Origin: Gordonia phthalatica
GTDB lineage: Bacteria; Actinomycetota; Actinomycetes; Mycobacteriales; Mycobacteriaceae
Direction: 5' to 3'
Assembly (NCBI RefSeq): GCF_001305675.1
Contig: NZ_CP011853.1
Span: 682,001 to 746,000 of the forward strand
DNA length: 64,000 nt
Shown here: positions 8,049-16,013 of the stretch, piece after piece
Position numbering within the stretch: position 1 is the first letter of the stretch
Layout: every line of letters begins with the position of its first letter
Notes under the pieces: model-generated
The model's database searches: none
What the model was told of the DNA's origin: nothing
What the model saw: the letters and a program-made list of their open reading frames with translations, nothing else
Position numbers and translations under genes: made by a program

Positions 8049-8830
8049 ATACCGGCGGGCGGCGAGGCGATGCAGATGGCGGCGCCCAGCGGATCCTTGA
8101 TCGCGGCGAGAACGCCGTAGGGGGTGTCGTCCGGCGGCATCAGCACCGAGCCGCCGAGTTCCACGGCCTTCTCCAGGGCGGCGGGCACGTCGTCGACGGT
8201 GATGTAGACCTGCCAGAACGACGGGTGCCCCTCGCCGAGCATCGCCGCCGCGTCCATGATTCCGGCGTTGGCCTCGCCGCCGATCATCACCTGCGAGTAC
8301 CCGCTCGGACCGTCGTCCGCGGCGGGGATCGCCTCCAACTCCCAGTCGAAGATCTTCGGGTAGAACGCGGTCGACGCCGCGTAGTCCATCGACATCTCGT
8401 CGAACCAGTACGGGGTGCCTGCGGTACCGCGCTCGATGAAGCCGGGGTGGGTGCCCGGCTGCCACGCGCCGAACGCGCCGCCCGCCGGATCGATGTAGAC
8501 GGCCATCGTGCCCATGTCGCCGACCGGCATCGGCGGGACGATCACGGTGCCGCCGTTCGCGGCGACGGCTTCGGTGGTCGCGGCGGCGTCGTCGCTGCGG
8601 AAGTAGACGGCCCAGACGTTGGTGGGTTCGTTGTCCGAACCGGCCATCGGCATCAGACCGGCGACGCGGGCGCCGTTGGCCTGGAAGTTGCGGTAGCCGC
8701 CGAAGTCGGCCGACGGCTCCTCGGTGGACCAGCCGAACAGGGCGCCGTAGAACTCGGAGGCGCGATCGACGTCGCTCGACATGAGGTCGAACCAGATGGG
8801 TGCGCCGGGAGCGGCGGAGTAGTCGGGCAC
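8045..8830 (-). CDS. VOC (glyoxalase/bleomycin-resistance fold) protein, two domains
   Basis: 261 aa made of two tandem VOC modules: residues ~10-125 (APIWFDLMSSDVDRASEFYG) and ~135-258 (GTPYWFDEMSMDYAASTAFY). Both contain the WF-[DE] start and the AVYIDPAGGAFG / AAIKDPLGAAIC strand that ends VOC domains. This pattern is that of the '27 kDa antigen Cfp30B' type hydroxylase-like VOC proteins of actinobacteria. Metal ligands are not complete enough to predict a reaction. GTG start at 8830. Translationally coupled to the methyltransferase downstream. Confidence 0.85.
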   Translation of the reverse strand: MPDYSAAPGAPIWFDLMSSDVDRASEFYGALFGWSTEEPSADFGGYRNFQANGARVAGLMPMAGSDNEPTNVWAVYFRSDDAAATTEAVAANGGTVIVPPMPVGDMGTMAVYIDPAGGAFGAWQPGTHPGFIERGTAGTPYWFDEMSMDYAASTAFYPKIFDWELEAIPAADDGPSGYSQVMIGGEANAGIMDAAAMLGEGHPSFWQVYITVDDVPAALEKAVELGGSVLMPPDDTPYGVLAAIKDPLGAAICIASPPAGM

Positions 8831-8938
8831 GGTGGTCTCGCTTTCGATGCTGAAGGATCGTGGAGAGGGAATGTCACGGTTGATGATCGTCGATGGACGA
8901 TGCCTTGTCGACGGGAATCGTCCGGATCGCGGCGTCGA

Positions 8939-9847
8939 TCATCGGCGGTGGAACCGCTCGCTGAGCTCGGGGTCGTCGAGGAACCACGGACGGTCGGTCG
9001 CGACGCCGTCGGTGGGTTCGGCGGGGGAGGTCAGCGCGACATCGGCAGCCCGCGCCGAGCGGTCGTCGTCGGCACGCCAGCGGGCGAACAGATACATCAG
9101 GAACGGCAGCCCGACCACGTCGCCGAGGACCCACAGGATCCCCGCGCCGACGGTCTGATCGGTGCGCGGCGACGGTCCCCAGTCCCGGAGCATCGCTTGC
9201 CTCACGACGGCGTCGAGAACCCAGCCTTGCCAGAGGACCACGCCGAGCACACCGTCGCCGAGCGTCTCCGCCGTCGCGATCACCAACGACAGTCCCGCGT
9301 GTCGATGGCGGGGCACCGGATCGGCCTGCAGCCTGGCGTAGAAGTACACCGTGCCGACCGCGACGAGCAGGGACTCCGTGGCGCGCTGCGCGACCGCCGA
9401 CTCGACCGTCGCCGAATACCAGGGCGTGAGGAACAGCAGCCACGGGGTCACCAGCATCAACATCGAGGTCGCTAGGGGCGAGAGCAGCCACCGCGCGCCC
9501 CACGATCGCCCCGCGCGCAGGGCGGCGCGACGCAGTCGACGATGCGCGACGGCGACGGTCACGGGACGCCCCGCGGCCAGGAGGAACCCCGCGACCAGAG
9601 TCAGAAGGACGAAGCCGAGGGCGCGCACCCAGAACAGCACGTCGCCGTAGACCGCGATGAAACCGTTCGCCGTGAACCACCACGCGGCGCACCCCGCGAC
9701 GAAGGCGGCACGGGTGCCGCGACCGACCCGACCACCGCGCGCGGCGGCCAGGTACGAGACGACGCAGACCAGACACAGCACGGTCGACACCGGGTCGAAT
9801 CGCCATGAGGTGAGCGCCGTGTGAACGGTGAGTTCGGCCGGCGGCAT
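8939..9847 (-). CDS. CtaG-family copper/cytochrome oxidase assembly-type membrane protein
   Basis: 302 aa with about seven hydrophobic helices. LTSWRFDPVSTVLCL near residue 12, TANGFIAVYGDVLFWVRALG in the next helices and LLSPLATSMLMLVTPW are features of the caa3-type CtaG family that helps insert copper into cytochrome oxidase. Conserved histidines usual in this family are few here, so it could be a divergent member with another substrate. It lies 108 bp upstream of the VOC gene on the same strand; whether they are cotranscribed is unclear. That 108-bp gap contains no feature I can support. Confidence 0.78.
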   Translation of the reverse strand: MPPAELTVHTALTSWRFDPVSTVLCLVCVVSYLAAARGGRVGRGTRAAFVAGCAAWWFTANGFIAVYGDVLFWVRALGFVLLTLVAGFLLAAGRPVTVAVAHRRLRRAALRAGRSWGARWLLSPLATSMLMLVTPWLLFLTPWYSATVESAVAQRATESLLVAVGTVYFYARLQADPVPRHRHAGLSLVIATAETLGDGVLGVVLWQGWVLDAVVRQAMLRDWGPSPRTDQTVGAGILWVLGDVVGLPFLMYLFARWRADDDRSARAADVALTSPAEPTDGVATDRPWFLDDPELSERFHRR

Positions 9848-10025
9848 AGCGCCATGGTTCCACCGCGAACGAGATCCGTCGAACGGCGTTGACCAGTGGT
9901 TTCGTGAGTACGGTCCGACGCCGGATCGCCAGTCGACGGATTAAGGGAACAGCAAGGCGCCGCGCGGAGACTGGAACGTTGCGCCGCGGTTTCACGCTGC
10001 GCCGGACCGTGAGATGAGGTGAGAC

Positions 10026-11357
10026 GTGCGGCGTCGTCGCAGTGTGGCTCCGGTGCGGCCGACGGCCCGAGAGGTGGTTCAGGCCAGGGTCGCGGCCGGT
10101 GAGTACGTTCCCGAATGGCGGATCCCCGGTGCGGCGACGAGACATCGTCGAGGCCCGGCACGACAGCCCGTTCGACGGCAGTCGGCGGGGCTGAAGCTCG
10201 CGCGCGGTGTCGTCGCCGTCGCGTCGGTCGTCACGATCGCCGCGTCCGGACTGACCTGGGCCGGAACCCACCACCTGGTCGTCGGATTCACCGTGTCGAG
10301 CGCGCTCGGAGTCGACGCGCCGCACTCGACGGGCGGTGCCGAGAACATCCTGCTGATGGGCCTCGACACCCGCAAGGACCTGCACGGTCAGGACCTCCCG
10401 CCCGACATCCTCAAACAACTGCACGCCGGCGACAGCAGCAACGGCGGCTACAACACCAACACGATGATCCTGGTGCACATCCCCGCGGACCGGAAGAACA
10501 TCGTGGCCTTCTCGATCCCGCGCGACGACCTCGTCGACGTCCAGGGGGTCGACGTGCCGCAGGCCAAGATCAAGGAGGCCTACGGTCGGAAGAAGGCCCT
10601 CACCGAGAACGAGTTGCAGGCGGCGGGCGTCACCGACCCGTCCGAACTGGAGACCCGCGGCCGCGAAGCGGGGCGGGCCGAGACCATCAAGACTGTCCGT
10701 GCGCTCACCGGCGTGCCGATCGACCGGTTCGCCGAGATCAGCCTCGTCGGCTTCTACGACCTCGCGTCGGCGCTCGGCGGGGTGAAGGTCTGCCTCAAGC
10801 ACGCCGTCTCCGACGGCTACTCGGACGCTCACTTCTCAGCGGGGGAGCACACCCTGACACCGGCGCAGTCGGTCGCCTTCGTCCGACAGCGGCACGGGCT
10901 TCAGAACGGCGACCTCGATCGCACGCACCGCCAGCAGGCGTTCATGCTGTCGGCGCTCAATCAGCTGCGCGATGCCGGAACGTTCACCGACCTCGGCAAG
11001 ATCACCGCCCTGGTCGACGCCGCGCAGCGCGACGTGGTGCTGTCGTCCGGATGGGATCTGGCGACCTGGGCGCAGGAGATGGGCACCGTGCCCGACCAAC
11101 GGATCTCCTTCTCGACGCTCCCCGTGGTCCGCTACGACACGGTCGACGGTCAGGACGTCAACATCGTCGATCCGGCCGCGATCCGGGCGCGCGTCCAGCG
11201 GGCCTTCGGCATGCGGCCGTCGCCGGCTCGGAAGGTCGTGCCGGCGGCCACCGCGGCGTCCGCCACGGACGCCGCTTCGGCGACGGTCGTCGACGCGCCC
11301 GTGCCGGACTCCGGGAAGCCGGTCACCAGCGATTCCGGCGTGCCGTGCGTCAACTGA
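10026..11357 (+). CDS. LytR-CpsA-Psr (LCP) family cell-wall ligase
   Basis: 443 aa. A basic cytoplasmic N-terminus (~1-60) precedes one transmembrane helix (GVVAVASVVTIAASGLTWAG), placing the catalytic domain outside. The LCP domain shows ENILLMGLDTRKD, NTNTMILVHIP, SIPRDDLVDV, and the later VAFVRQRHGL with the arginine pair that binds the pyrophosphate lipid. LCP enzymes transfer polymers such as arabinogalactan from a lipid carrier to peptidoglycan (family knowledge). The C-terminus is an Ala/Thr-rich tail with a single Cys, and lacks the LytR_C domain found in some homologues. GTG start behind GATGAGGTGAG. Confidence 0.92.
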   Translation: MRRRRSVAPVRPTAREVVQARVAAGEYVPEWRIPGAATRHRRGPARQPVRRQSAGLKLARGVVAVASVVTIAASGLTWAGTHHLVVGFTVSSALGVDAPHSTGGAENILLMGLDTRKDLHGQDLPPDILKQLHAGDSSNGGYNTNTMILVHIPADRKNIVAFSIPRDDLVDVQGVDVPQAKIKEAYGRKKALTENELQAAGVTDPSELETRGREAGRAETIKTVRALTGVPIDRFAEISLVGFYDLASALGGVKVCLKHAVSDGYSDAHFSAGEHTLTPAQSVAFVRQRHGLQNGDLDRTHRQQAFMLSALNQLRDAGTFTDLGKITALVDAAQRDVVLSSGWDLATWAQEMGTVPDQRISFSTLPVVRYDTVDGQDVNIVDPAAIRARVQRAFGMRPSPARKVVPAATAASATDAASATVVDAPVPDSGKPVTSDSGVPCVN

Positions 11358-11383
11358 CCCCGAGCGGTCGAGTCAGCGGAGGC

Positions 11384-11773
11384 TCACCAGTACCCGTCCG
11401 GGTCCACCTCGGGGGACTCGTCGGGCAGGATTCCCTCGGCGACGGCGTGGTCGATACTCGCCGACAGGCGCGGGCAGGTCGGGAGCAGGGCGGCGTTGCC
11501 CCCGCCGGCCCGGATCTCGGCGATCTGCGAGCACTGCGCCAGGGCGTCGTCGTTCCACTGCACGCTGGTGTGATGCGCGCCTGTCTTCTTCACCATCACC
11601 TTCGCCAGACAGGTGCGGCACTCCACTTCGCGGAGACCGCCGGTGAGGTAGTGCCGACGATCGCGAGCCGTGGCATCGGCGATCGCCGCAGCGCGGTCCG
11701 GGTCGTGCACCCACTGCGGGGCCTTGGCCCAGCCGGACCCCGCAGCGGCGTCGCGTTCGTCGGTGCGGGTCAT
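11384..11773 (-). CDS. Small KstR-regulon protein adjacent to kshA (Rv3527-like)
   Basis: 129 aa, ATG at 11773 overlapping the kshA stop by one base (TGATG), so translation is coupled to kshA. It has a CRTC pair near residue 53 and further cysteines in LAQCSQIAE and LPTCPRL, which could bind a metal or form disulfides. HTSVQWNDDALAQC lies between them. M. tuberculosis carries an uncharacterised gene (Rv3527) at this position beside kshA, as I recall; the position, the cysteines and the tight coupling suggest a helper of the KshA oxygenase or an electron-transfer partner, which is inference. Confidence 0.75.
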   Translation of the reverse strand: MTRTDERDAAAGSGWAKAPQWVHDPDRAAAIADATARDRRHYLTGGLREVECRTCLAKVMVKKTGAHHTSVQWNDDALAQCSQIAEIRAGGGNAALLPTCPRLSASIDHAVAEGILPDESPEVDPDGYW

Positions 11774-12951
11774 CAGACCGATGCGCCCTCGTCGGAATCG
11801 GCCGAGGCCGCGGCGGCCTCTTCGGCGGCCTTCTTCTCGGCCTGGATCCGGAGGTTCTCCTGGATCTCCAGGTTCCAGGTCTCCTGGGCCTTGGCGGTGT
11901 CGATCTCGTACTCGTACCGGCCCGACATCTCCTCGGTGACGTCGGCGGCGTCGACGTAGAACTGCTCGTACCAGCGGCGGAGCTGGTAGACGGGGCCGTC
12001 CTCCTCTACGAGCAGCGGGTTGTCGATCCGGGTCTTGCGCTTCCAGATCGCGACGTCCTGCATGAAGCCGACCTCGACGCCCTTGGTGATGGTCTTGACC
12101 ATGCCGTCGGTCTGCTCGGGCGAGAGTCCCTTCGGGATCTTCGCCATGACGCCGAACATCAGGACGAACGAGTTCGCGTCGATCGGGTAGTGGCAGTTGG
12201 TCAGGATGGTCTCGATGGAGTACTTGCCGTAGTACTGCACCATCGGATTCAGCATGTAGGACGGGCCGTAGTACGCGGCGATCGACTCGAGGCGGGTGTC
12301 GCCGTACGCGGTCGAGATGCCGACGTCGGGCCGTCCGTGGCTGTTCATGTACTGCGCGGCCGTCTCGCCTTCGAAGACGTTCTTGAAGTAGTCGGGCAGC
12401 GCGTAGTGCACGTAGAAGAAGTGCGCCATGTCGACCACGTTGTCGATGATCTCGCGGCAGTTGGAGCCCTCGATCACGATCTTGTTCCAGGTCCAACCGG
12501 TCCACTCGTCGCTCCCGAACTCGGCGAGTTCGGGGATCACGATGTCGTCCGACGGCGGGTTGCCCTCGGGATCGTTGTAGACGAAGACCTGGCCGTTGCG
12601 GACCATGGTCGGCCAGGTGCGGGTCTTGGCCAGCTTCGGGTGCCGCTTGGCGTAGGGGACCGAGGCGCAGCGGCCCTTGCCGTTCCACTCCCAGCCGTGG
12701 AACGCACACGCGACGTTGTCGCCCTTGACCGTGCCCATCGACAGGTCGGCGCCCATGTGTCGACAGAAGGCGTCGAGCGTGTGGACGTCGCCCTGGCGGT
12801 CGGCCCACACCACCAGCTTGGTGCCGAAGATCTCCAGCGAGTGCGTCTCGCCGTCGTTGTACTCGTCGACCAGGCCGATGCAGTGCCAACCGCGGGCGAA
12901 GCGGGTCGGGGGCGTGCCGGTGTCGATCTCCCGGATATCGGTGTCAACCAT
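11773..12951 (-). CDS. kshA: 3-ketosteroid 9-alpha-monooxygenase, oxygenase component KshA
   Basis: 392 aa Rieske oxygenase that hydroxylates C9 of 3-ketosteroids; with KstD this breaks ring B. Rieske [2Fe-2S] ligands are C63-x-H65 and C82-x2-H85 (CRHMGADL ... CAFHGW). The mononuclear iron site is the block NVVDMAHFFYVH at 171-182, supplying H177 and H182. Start chosen at ATG 12951 behind GAGGAG; earlier in-frame codons fall in the KstR operator region. The reductase KshB is not in this window. The C-terminal ~25 residues are Ala/Glu-rich and dispensable-looking. Divergent from hsaA. Confidence 0.97.
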   Translation of the reverse strand: MVDTDIREIDTGTPPTRFARGWHCIGLVDEYNDGETHSLEIFGTKLVVWADRQGDVHTLDAFCRHMGADLSMGTVKGDNVACAFHGWEWNGKGRCASVPYAKRHPKLAKTRTWPTMVRNGQVFVYNDPEGNPPSDDIVIPELAEFGSDEWTGWTWNKIVIEGSNCREIIDNVVDMAHFFYVHYALPDYFKNVFEGETAAQYMNSHGRPDVGISTAYGDTRLESIAAYYGPSYMLNPMVQYYGKYSIETILTNCHYPIDANSFVLMFGVMAKIPKGLSPEQTDGMVKTITKGVEVGFMQDVAIWKRKTRIDNPLLVEEDGPVYQLRRWYEQFYVDAADVTEEMSGRYEYEIDTAKAQETWNLEIQENLRIQAEKKAAEEAAAASADSDEGASV

Positions 12952-13008
12952 CGTGGACTCCTCGTTCGGTGTCTGCTTCGGGCGCATGCGCCCGTCTACT
13001 GACGATAT

Positions 13009-13068
13009 TAGAACATGTTTCAACCTAAAATGAGAACGTGTTCTAGTTTTGAACGAGAACGTGTTCTA
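13009..13068. promoter_or_regulatory. Three KstR boxes between kshA and hsaA
   Basis: TAGAACATGTTTCA (13009-13022), GAGAACGTGTTCTA (13032-13045) and GAGAACGTGTTCTA (13055-13068) are three copies of the KstR-type operator, each 23 bp from the next. This spacing places them near two helical turns apart, so repressors could load on the same face of the DNA. They sit between the divergent kshA and hsaA operons and probably control both. Confidence 0.88.
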
Positions 13069-13109
13069 ATGTTGGCATCGAGCGGATGACACGAACAGGA
13101 GAGACTCTC

Positions 13110-14294
13110 ATGGCAGGACAGCGAAGCGAGGCCGCACAGCAGGTTCTCGACAAGATCGACGCGCTGCTTCCCGACCTCGCCCAGCGGGCGCAGTCGACGG
13201 AAGATGCACGACGGATCCCGGACGAGGTCGCGAGCCTGGTCCAGGCGACGGGCTTCTTCAAGCTGCTGCAGCCCGAGCAGTGGGGCGGTCTCCAGTCCGA
13301 TCCCGTGACCTACTACGAGGCGGTCCGCCGACTCGCGACCGCGTGCGGGTCCACCGGCTGGGTCTCCGGCATCGTCGGCGTCCACAACTGGCACCTCGCG
13401 CTCTTCAGCCAGCAGGCGCAGGAAGACGTCTGGGGCGAAGACCCCGAGACCCGCATCTCGTCGTCGTACGCCCCGATGGGCATGGGCGAGGTGGTCGACG
13501 GCGGCTACAAGGTCAACGGATCGTGGGCATGGTCGTCGGGCTGCGAGATCGCGAAGTGGGTCGTGGTCGGCGGTCCGGTGATCAAGCACGGCAAGCCGGT
13601 CGACTTCGTCAGCTACCTGATCCCGCGCAGCGACTACAACATCAAGGACGTCTGGAACGTCGTCGGTCTGCGCGGTACCGGCTCCAACACGATCGAGGTC
13701 AAGGACGTCTTCGTCCCGTCGCACCGCGTGCTGAGCTTCCGTGCCATGAGCATGGGCACCGCGCCGGGCCTCGAGATCAACACCGCGCCGGTGTACAAGA
13801 TGCCGTGGGGCACCATTCACCCGTCGGTGATCTCCGCGCCGATCGTCGGCATGGCGTACGGCGCCTACACCGCGCACGTCGAGCACCAGGGCAAGCGCGT
13901 CCGCGCCGCCTACGCCGGCGAGAAGTCCAAGGAGGACCCGTTCGCCAAGGTCCGCATCGCCGAGGCCGCCTCCGACATCGACGCCGCGTGGCGTCAGCTG
14001 TCGGGCAACCTGCAGGCCGAGTACGACCTCATCGTCGCCGGTGAGGAGGTGCCGATGGAACTGCGCCTGGCCGCCCGCCGCGACCAGGTCCGCGCGACCG
14101 GTCGCGCGATCGACGCCATCGACCTGCTCTTCGAGAACTCCGGCGCCCACGCCCTGGAGAACGGCACCCCGATCCAGCGCTTCTGGCGCGACGCCCACGC
14201 CGGCCGCGTCCACGCCGCCAACGACCCCGAGCGCGCCTACCAGGCGTTCGGCAACGGCGAGTTCGGGATCCCCATCGGCGACACGATGGTGTAG
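13110..14294 (+). CDS. hsaA: 3-HSA hydroxylase, oxygenase component HsaA
   Basis: 394 aa acyl-CoA-dehydrogenase-fold flavin monooxygenase that hydroxylates 3-HSA, the phenolic secosteroid, to the catechol 3,4-DHSA, using reduced flavin from HsaB. ATACGSTGWVSG, SGCEIAKWVVVGG and GLRGTGSNTIEVKDVFVP are typical of the HsaA/HpaB-like class D oxygenases, and the C-terminus ends with an IPIGDTMV tail. Start at ATG 13110 behind AGGAGA. First gene of the forward sterol operon. A 107-bp repeat-bearing gap follows instead of hsaD. Confidence 0.96.
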   Translation: MAGQRSEAAQQVLDKIDALLPDLAQRAQSTEDARRIPDEVASLVQATGFFKLLQPEQWGGLQSDPVTYYEAVRRLATACGSTGWVSGIVGVHNWHLALFSQQAQEDVWGEDPETRISSSYAPMGMGEVVDGGYKVNGSWAWSSGCEIAKWVVVGGPVIKHGKPVDFVSYLIPRSDYNIKDVWNVVGLRGTGSNTIEVKDVFVPSHRVLSFRAMSMGTAPGLEINTAPVYKMPWGTIHPSVISAPIVGMAYGAYTAHVEHQGKRVRAAYAGEKSKEDPFAKVRIAEAASDIDAAWRQLSGNLQAEYDLIVAGEEVPMELRLAARRDQVRATGRAIDAIDLLFENSGAHALENGTPIQRFWRDAHAGRVHAANDPERAYQAFGNGEFGIPIGDTMV

Positions 14295-14298
14295 TGAC

Positions 14299-14363
14299 GC
14301 GGAGCGGCAGGTCGAGCCGACTTCCGAGGCCGAAGGCCGAGGCGTCGGTCGAGACCACGTGAC
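14299..14363 (+). repeat. 65-bp dispersed repeat, copy E1 (hsaA-hsaC gap)
   Basis: The 65 bp here match the reverse complement of 41956-42020 at 61 of 65 positions, from GCGGAGCG to ACCACGTGAC. The sequence contains an imperfect hairpin (GGTCGAGCCGAC...CCGAGGCC against GGCCGAGGCGTCGG...GAGACC). It occupies most of the gap between hsaA and hsaC, where other sterol degraders have hsaD. Confidence 0.85.
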
Positions 14364-14401
14364 GCGGGCTGGGTAAGAAACAACGAACAAGGAACATCGA
14401 A

Positions 14402-15316
14402 TTGACTGACGACCAGAGCCCCATCCGGTCTCTCGGCTACATGCGGATCGACGCCACCGACATGGACGCGTGGCGCGAGTACGGACTGAAGGTCCTCGGC
14501 ATGGTGGAAGGAAGCGGCAGCATTCCGGAGGCCCTGTACCTGCGGATGGACGACTTCCCCGCCCGCCTGGTGATCGTGCCGTCCGACCGCGACCACCTCG
14601 CGGCGTCGGGCTGGGAGTGCGCGACAGCGGAGGGACTGCAGGAGGTCCGCGATCGCCTGACCGCTGCCGGCGTCGACTTCCGCGAGGGCACCGCCGAGGA
14701 GATCGCAGACCGTCGCGTCGCCGAGTTGATCGTCTTCGCCGACCCGGACGGCAACGTCCTGGAGGCCTTCCACGGGGTCGCACTGCAGCACCGACGCGTG
14801 GTGAGCCCGTACGGGCACACGTTCGTGACCGGCGAGCAGGGCCTCGGCCACGTGGTCCTGACCACCACCGACGATGCGAAGGCGCTCGCCTTCTACCGCG
14901 ATGTCCTCGGCTTCCGTCTCCGCGACTCGATGCGGCTGCCGCCGCAGGTCGTCGGACGGCAGGAGGGGGAGGAGCCGGCATGGCTGCGCTTCTTCGGCTG
15001 CAACCCGCGTCACCACTCTCTGGCCTTCCTTCCGATCCCCAACCCGACCGGCATCGTGCACCTCATGGTGGAGGTCGAGAACTCCGACGACGTCGGCCTG
15101 GCCCACGACCGCGCCCTGCGTAAGAAGGTCAAGATGTCGGCGACGCTGGGCCGCCACGTCAACGACCTGATGCTGTCCTTCTACATGAAGACGCCCGGCG
15201 GCTTCGACATCGAATTCGGGTGCGAGGGACGCCAGGTGGACGACGATGACTGGGTGGCCCGCGAGTCGACGGCCGTCAGTCTGTGGGGTCACGACTTCAC
15301 GATCGGCATGAAGTAA
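14402..15316 (+). CDS. hsaC: Iron-dependent extradiol dioxygenase HsaC
   Basis: 304 aa two-domain extradiol dioxygenase (VOC fold repeated), which cleaves ring A of 3,4-DHSA. The C-terminal active module supplies the 2-His-1-carboxylate iron site: H150 (GLGHVVLTT), a His of RHH at 204-205, and E271 (GFDIEFG). Starts with TTG at 14402, preceded by AAGGAAC; no ATG is available nearby in frame. Length and motifs match the M. tuberculosis enzyme. It follows the E1 repeat with a 107-bp gap from hsaA. Confidence 0.95.
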   Translation: MTDDQSPIRSLGYMRIDATDMDAWREYGLKVLGMVEGSGSIPEALYLRMDDFPARLVIVPSDRDHLAASGWECATAEGLQEVRDRLTAAGVDFREGTAEEIADRRVAELIVFADPDGNVLEAFHGVALQHRRVVSPYGHTFVTGEQGLGHVVLTTTDDAKALAFYRDVLGFRLRDSMRLPPQVVGRQEGEEPAWLRFFGCNPRHHSLAFLPIPNPTGIVHLMVEVENSDDVGLAHDRALRKKVKMSATLGRHVNDLMLSFYMKTPGGFDIEFGCEGRQVDDDDWVARESTAVSLWGHDFTIGMK

Positions 15317-15330
15317 CCACCGATGCTGAC

Positions 15331-15397
15331 ATCTGCGTCCCCCTGACGGCACTCCGAGGGCAAATAGCCCTCGGCAGGCCGTCAGGGGGACGCAAAT
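15331..15397. repeat. Long nested hairpin between hsaC and hsaB
   Basis: Arms 15331-15350 (ATCTGCGTCC...CTGACGGC) and 15378-15397 (GCCGTCAG...GGACGCAAAT) pair at 19 of 20 positions. An inner stem CCGAGGGC-aaata-GCCCTCGG (15354-15361 / 15367-15374) fills the middle. The whole 67 bp folds into one very stable two-part stem, with no T-tract. It lies inside the hsaC-hsaB gap, so it may attenuate or process the operon mRNA. Confidence 0.8.
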
Positions 15398-15437
15398 ATC
15401 GGTACACCCGAACTGAGCTCACGAGTAGGAGAGTCCG

Positions 15438-16013
15438 ATGACTCCGCATTCCCCGTACGGCACCGACGAATTCGACTCCCGGCAGTTCCGGACCGCGATG
15501 GGCCAGTTCTGCACGGGCGTCACGGTGATCACCTCGCTCGACGGCGAGGGCGCCCCGGTGGGCTTCGCCTGCCAGTCGTTCTCGGCGCTGTCGCTGGACC
15601 CGCCGCTGGTCCTGTTCTGCCCCCAGAAGACCTCCCGCACCTGGCCGGTGATCGAGGCCAACGGCAAGTTCTGCGTCAACGTCCTCTCCAACCGCCAGCA
15701 GGACGTCAGTGCGACCTTCGGCGCGCCCGGCTCCGACAAGTTCAAGTCCATCAGGTGGGACGCGTCGCCCGCGGGGCTGCCGGTGCTGCGCAACAATCTC
15801 ACCTGGGTCGAGTGCTCGGTGGAGAACGTCGTCGACGGCGGCGACCACTGGATCGTGGTCGGTCGTGCGCTCACCCTCGGCGAGGTCCTGCAGGACAAGC
15901 CGCTGCTGTTCTACCGCGGCGGCTACCTCTCGACCGAGCATCCTCGGGTGACGCCGGTGCAGGCCGAGCTCGAGAACTTCCTGACCTGGAACGGAGGAGA
16001 CACGTGGCTGTAG
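15438..16013 (+). CDS. hsaB: Flavin reductase HsaB
   Basis: 191 aa flavin reductase-like protein supplying reduced FMN to the HsaA oxygenase. The fold-typical start TAMGQFCTGVTVITSLD, SFSALSLDPPLVLFC and KFCVNVLSNRQQDV all match the two-component flavin reductase family. ATG at 15438, preceded by TAGGAGAG. The stop overlaps the next gene's GTG start by 10 bp, so the operon continues. Confidence 0.93.
   Translation: MTPHSPYGTDEFDSRQFRTAMGQFCTGVTVITSLDGEGAPVGFACQSFSALSLDPPLVLFCPQKTSRTWPVIEANGKFCVNVLSNRQQDVSATFGAPGSDKFKSIRWDASPAGLPVLRNNLTWVECSVENVVDGGDHWIVVGRALTLGEVLQDKPLLFYRGGYLSTEHPRVTPVQAELENFLTWNGGDTWL

Noticed and set aside
4587..8120. A 1177-residue forward frame opposite kstD, hydratase and methyltransferase
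   Set aside because: The reverse-strand genes in this stretch have strong family motifs; the forward product is an Arg/Val/Ala-rich string with no recognisable domain.
11384..11773. The small gene downstream of kshA as the KshB reductase
   Set aside because: It is only 129 residues, without FAD, NAD or plant-type ferredoxin motifs, so it cannot be the reductase.
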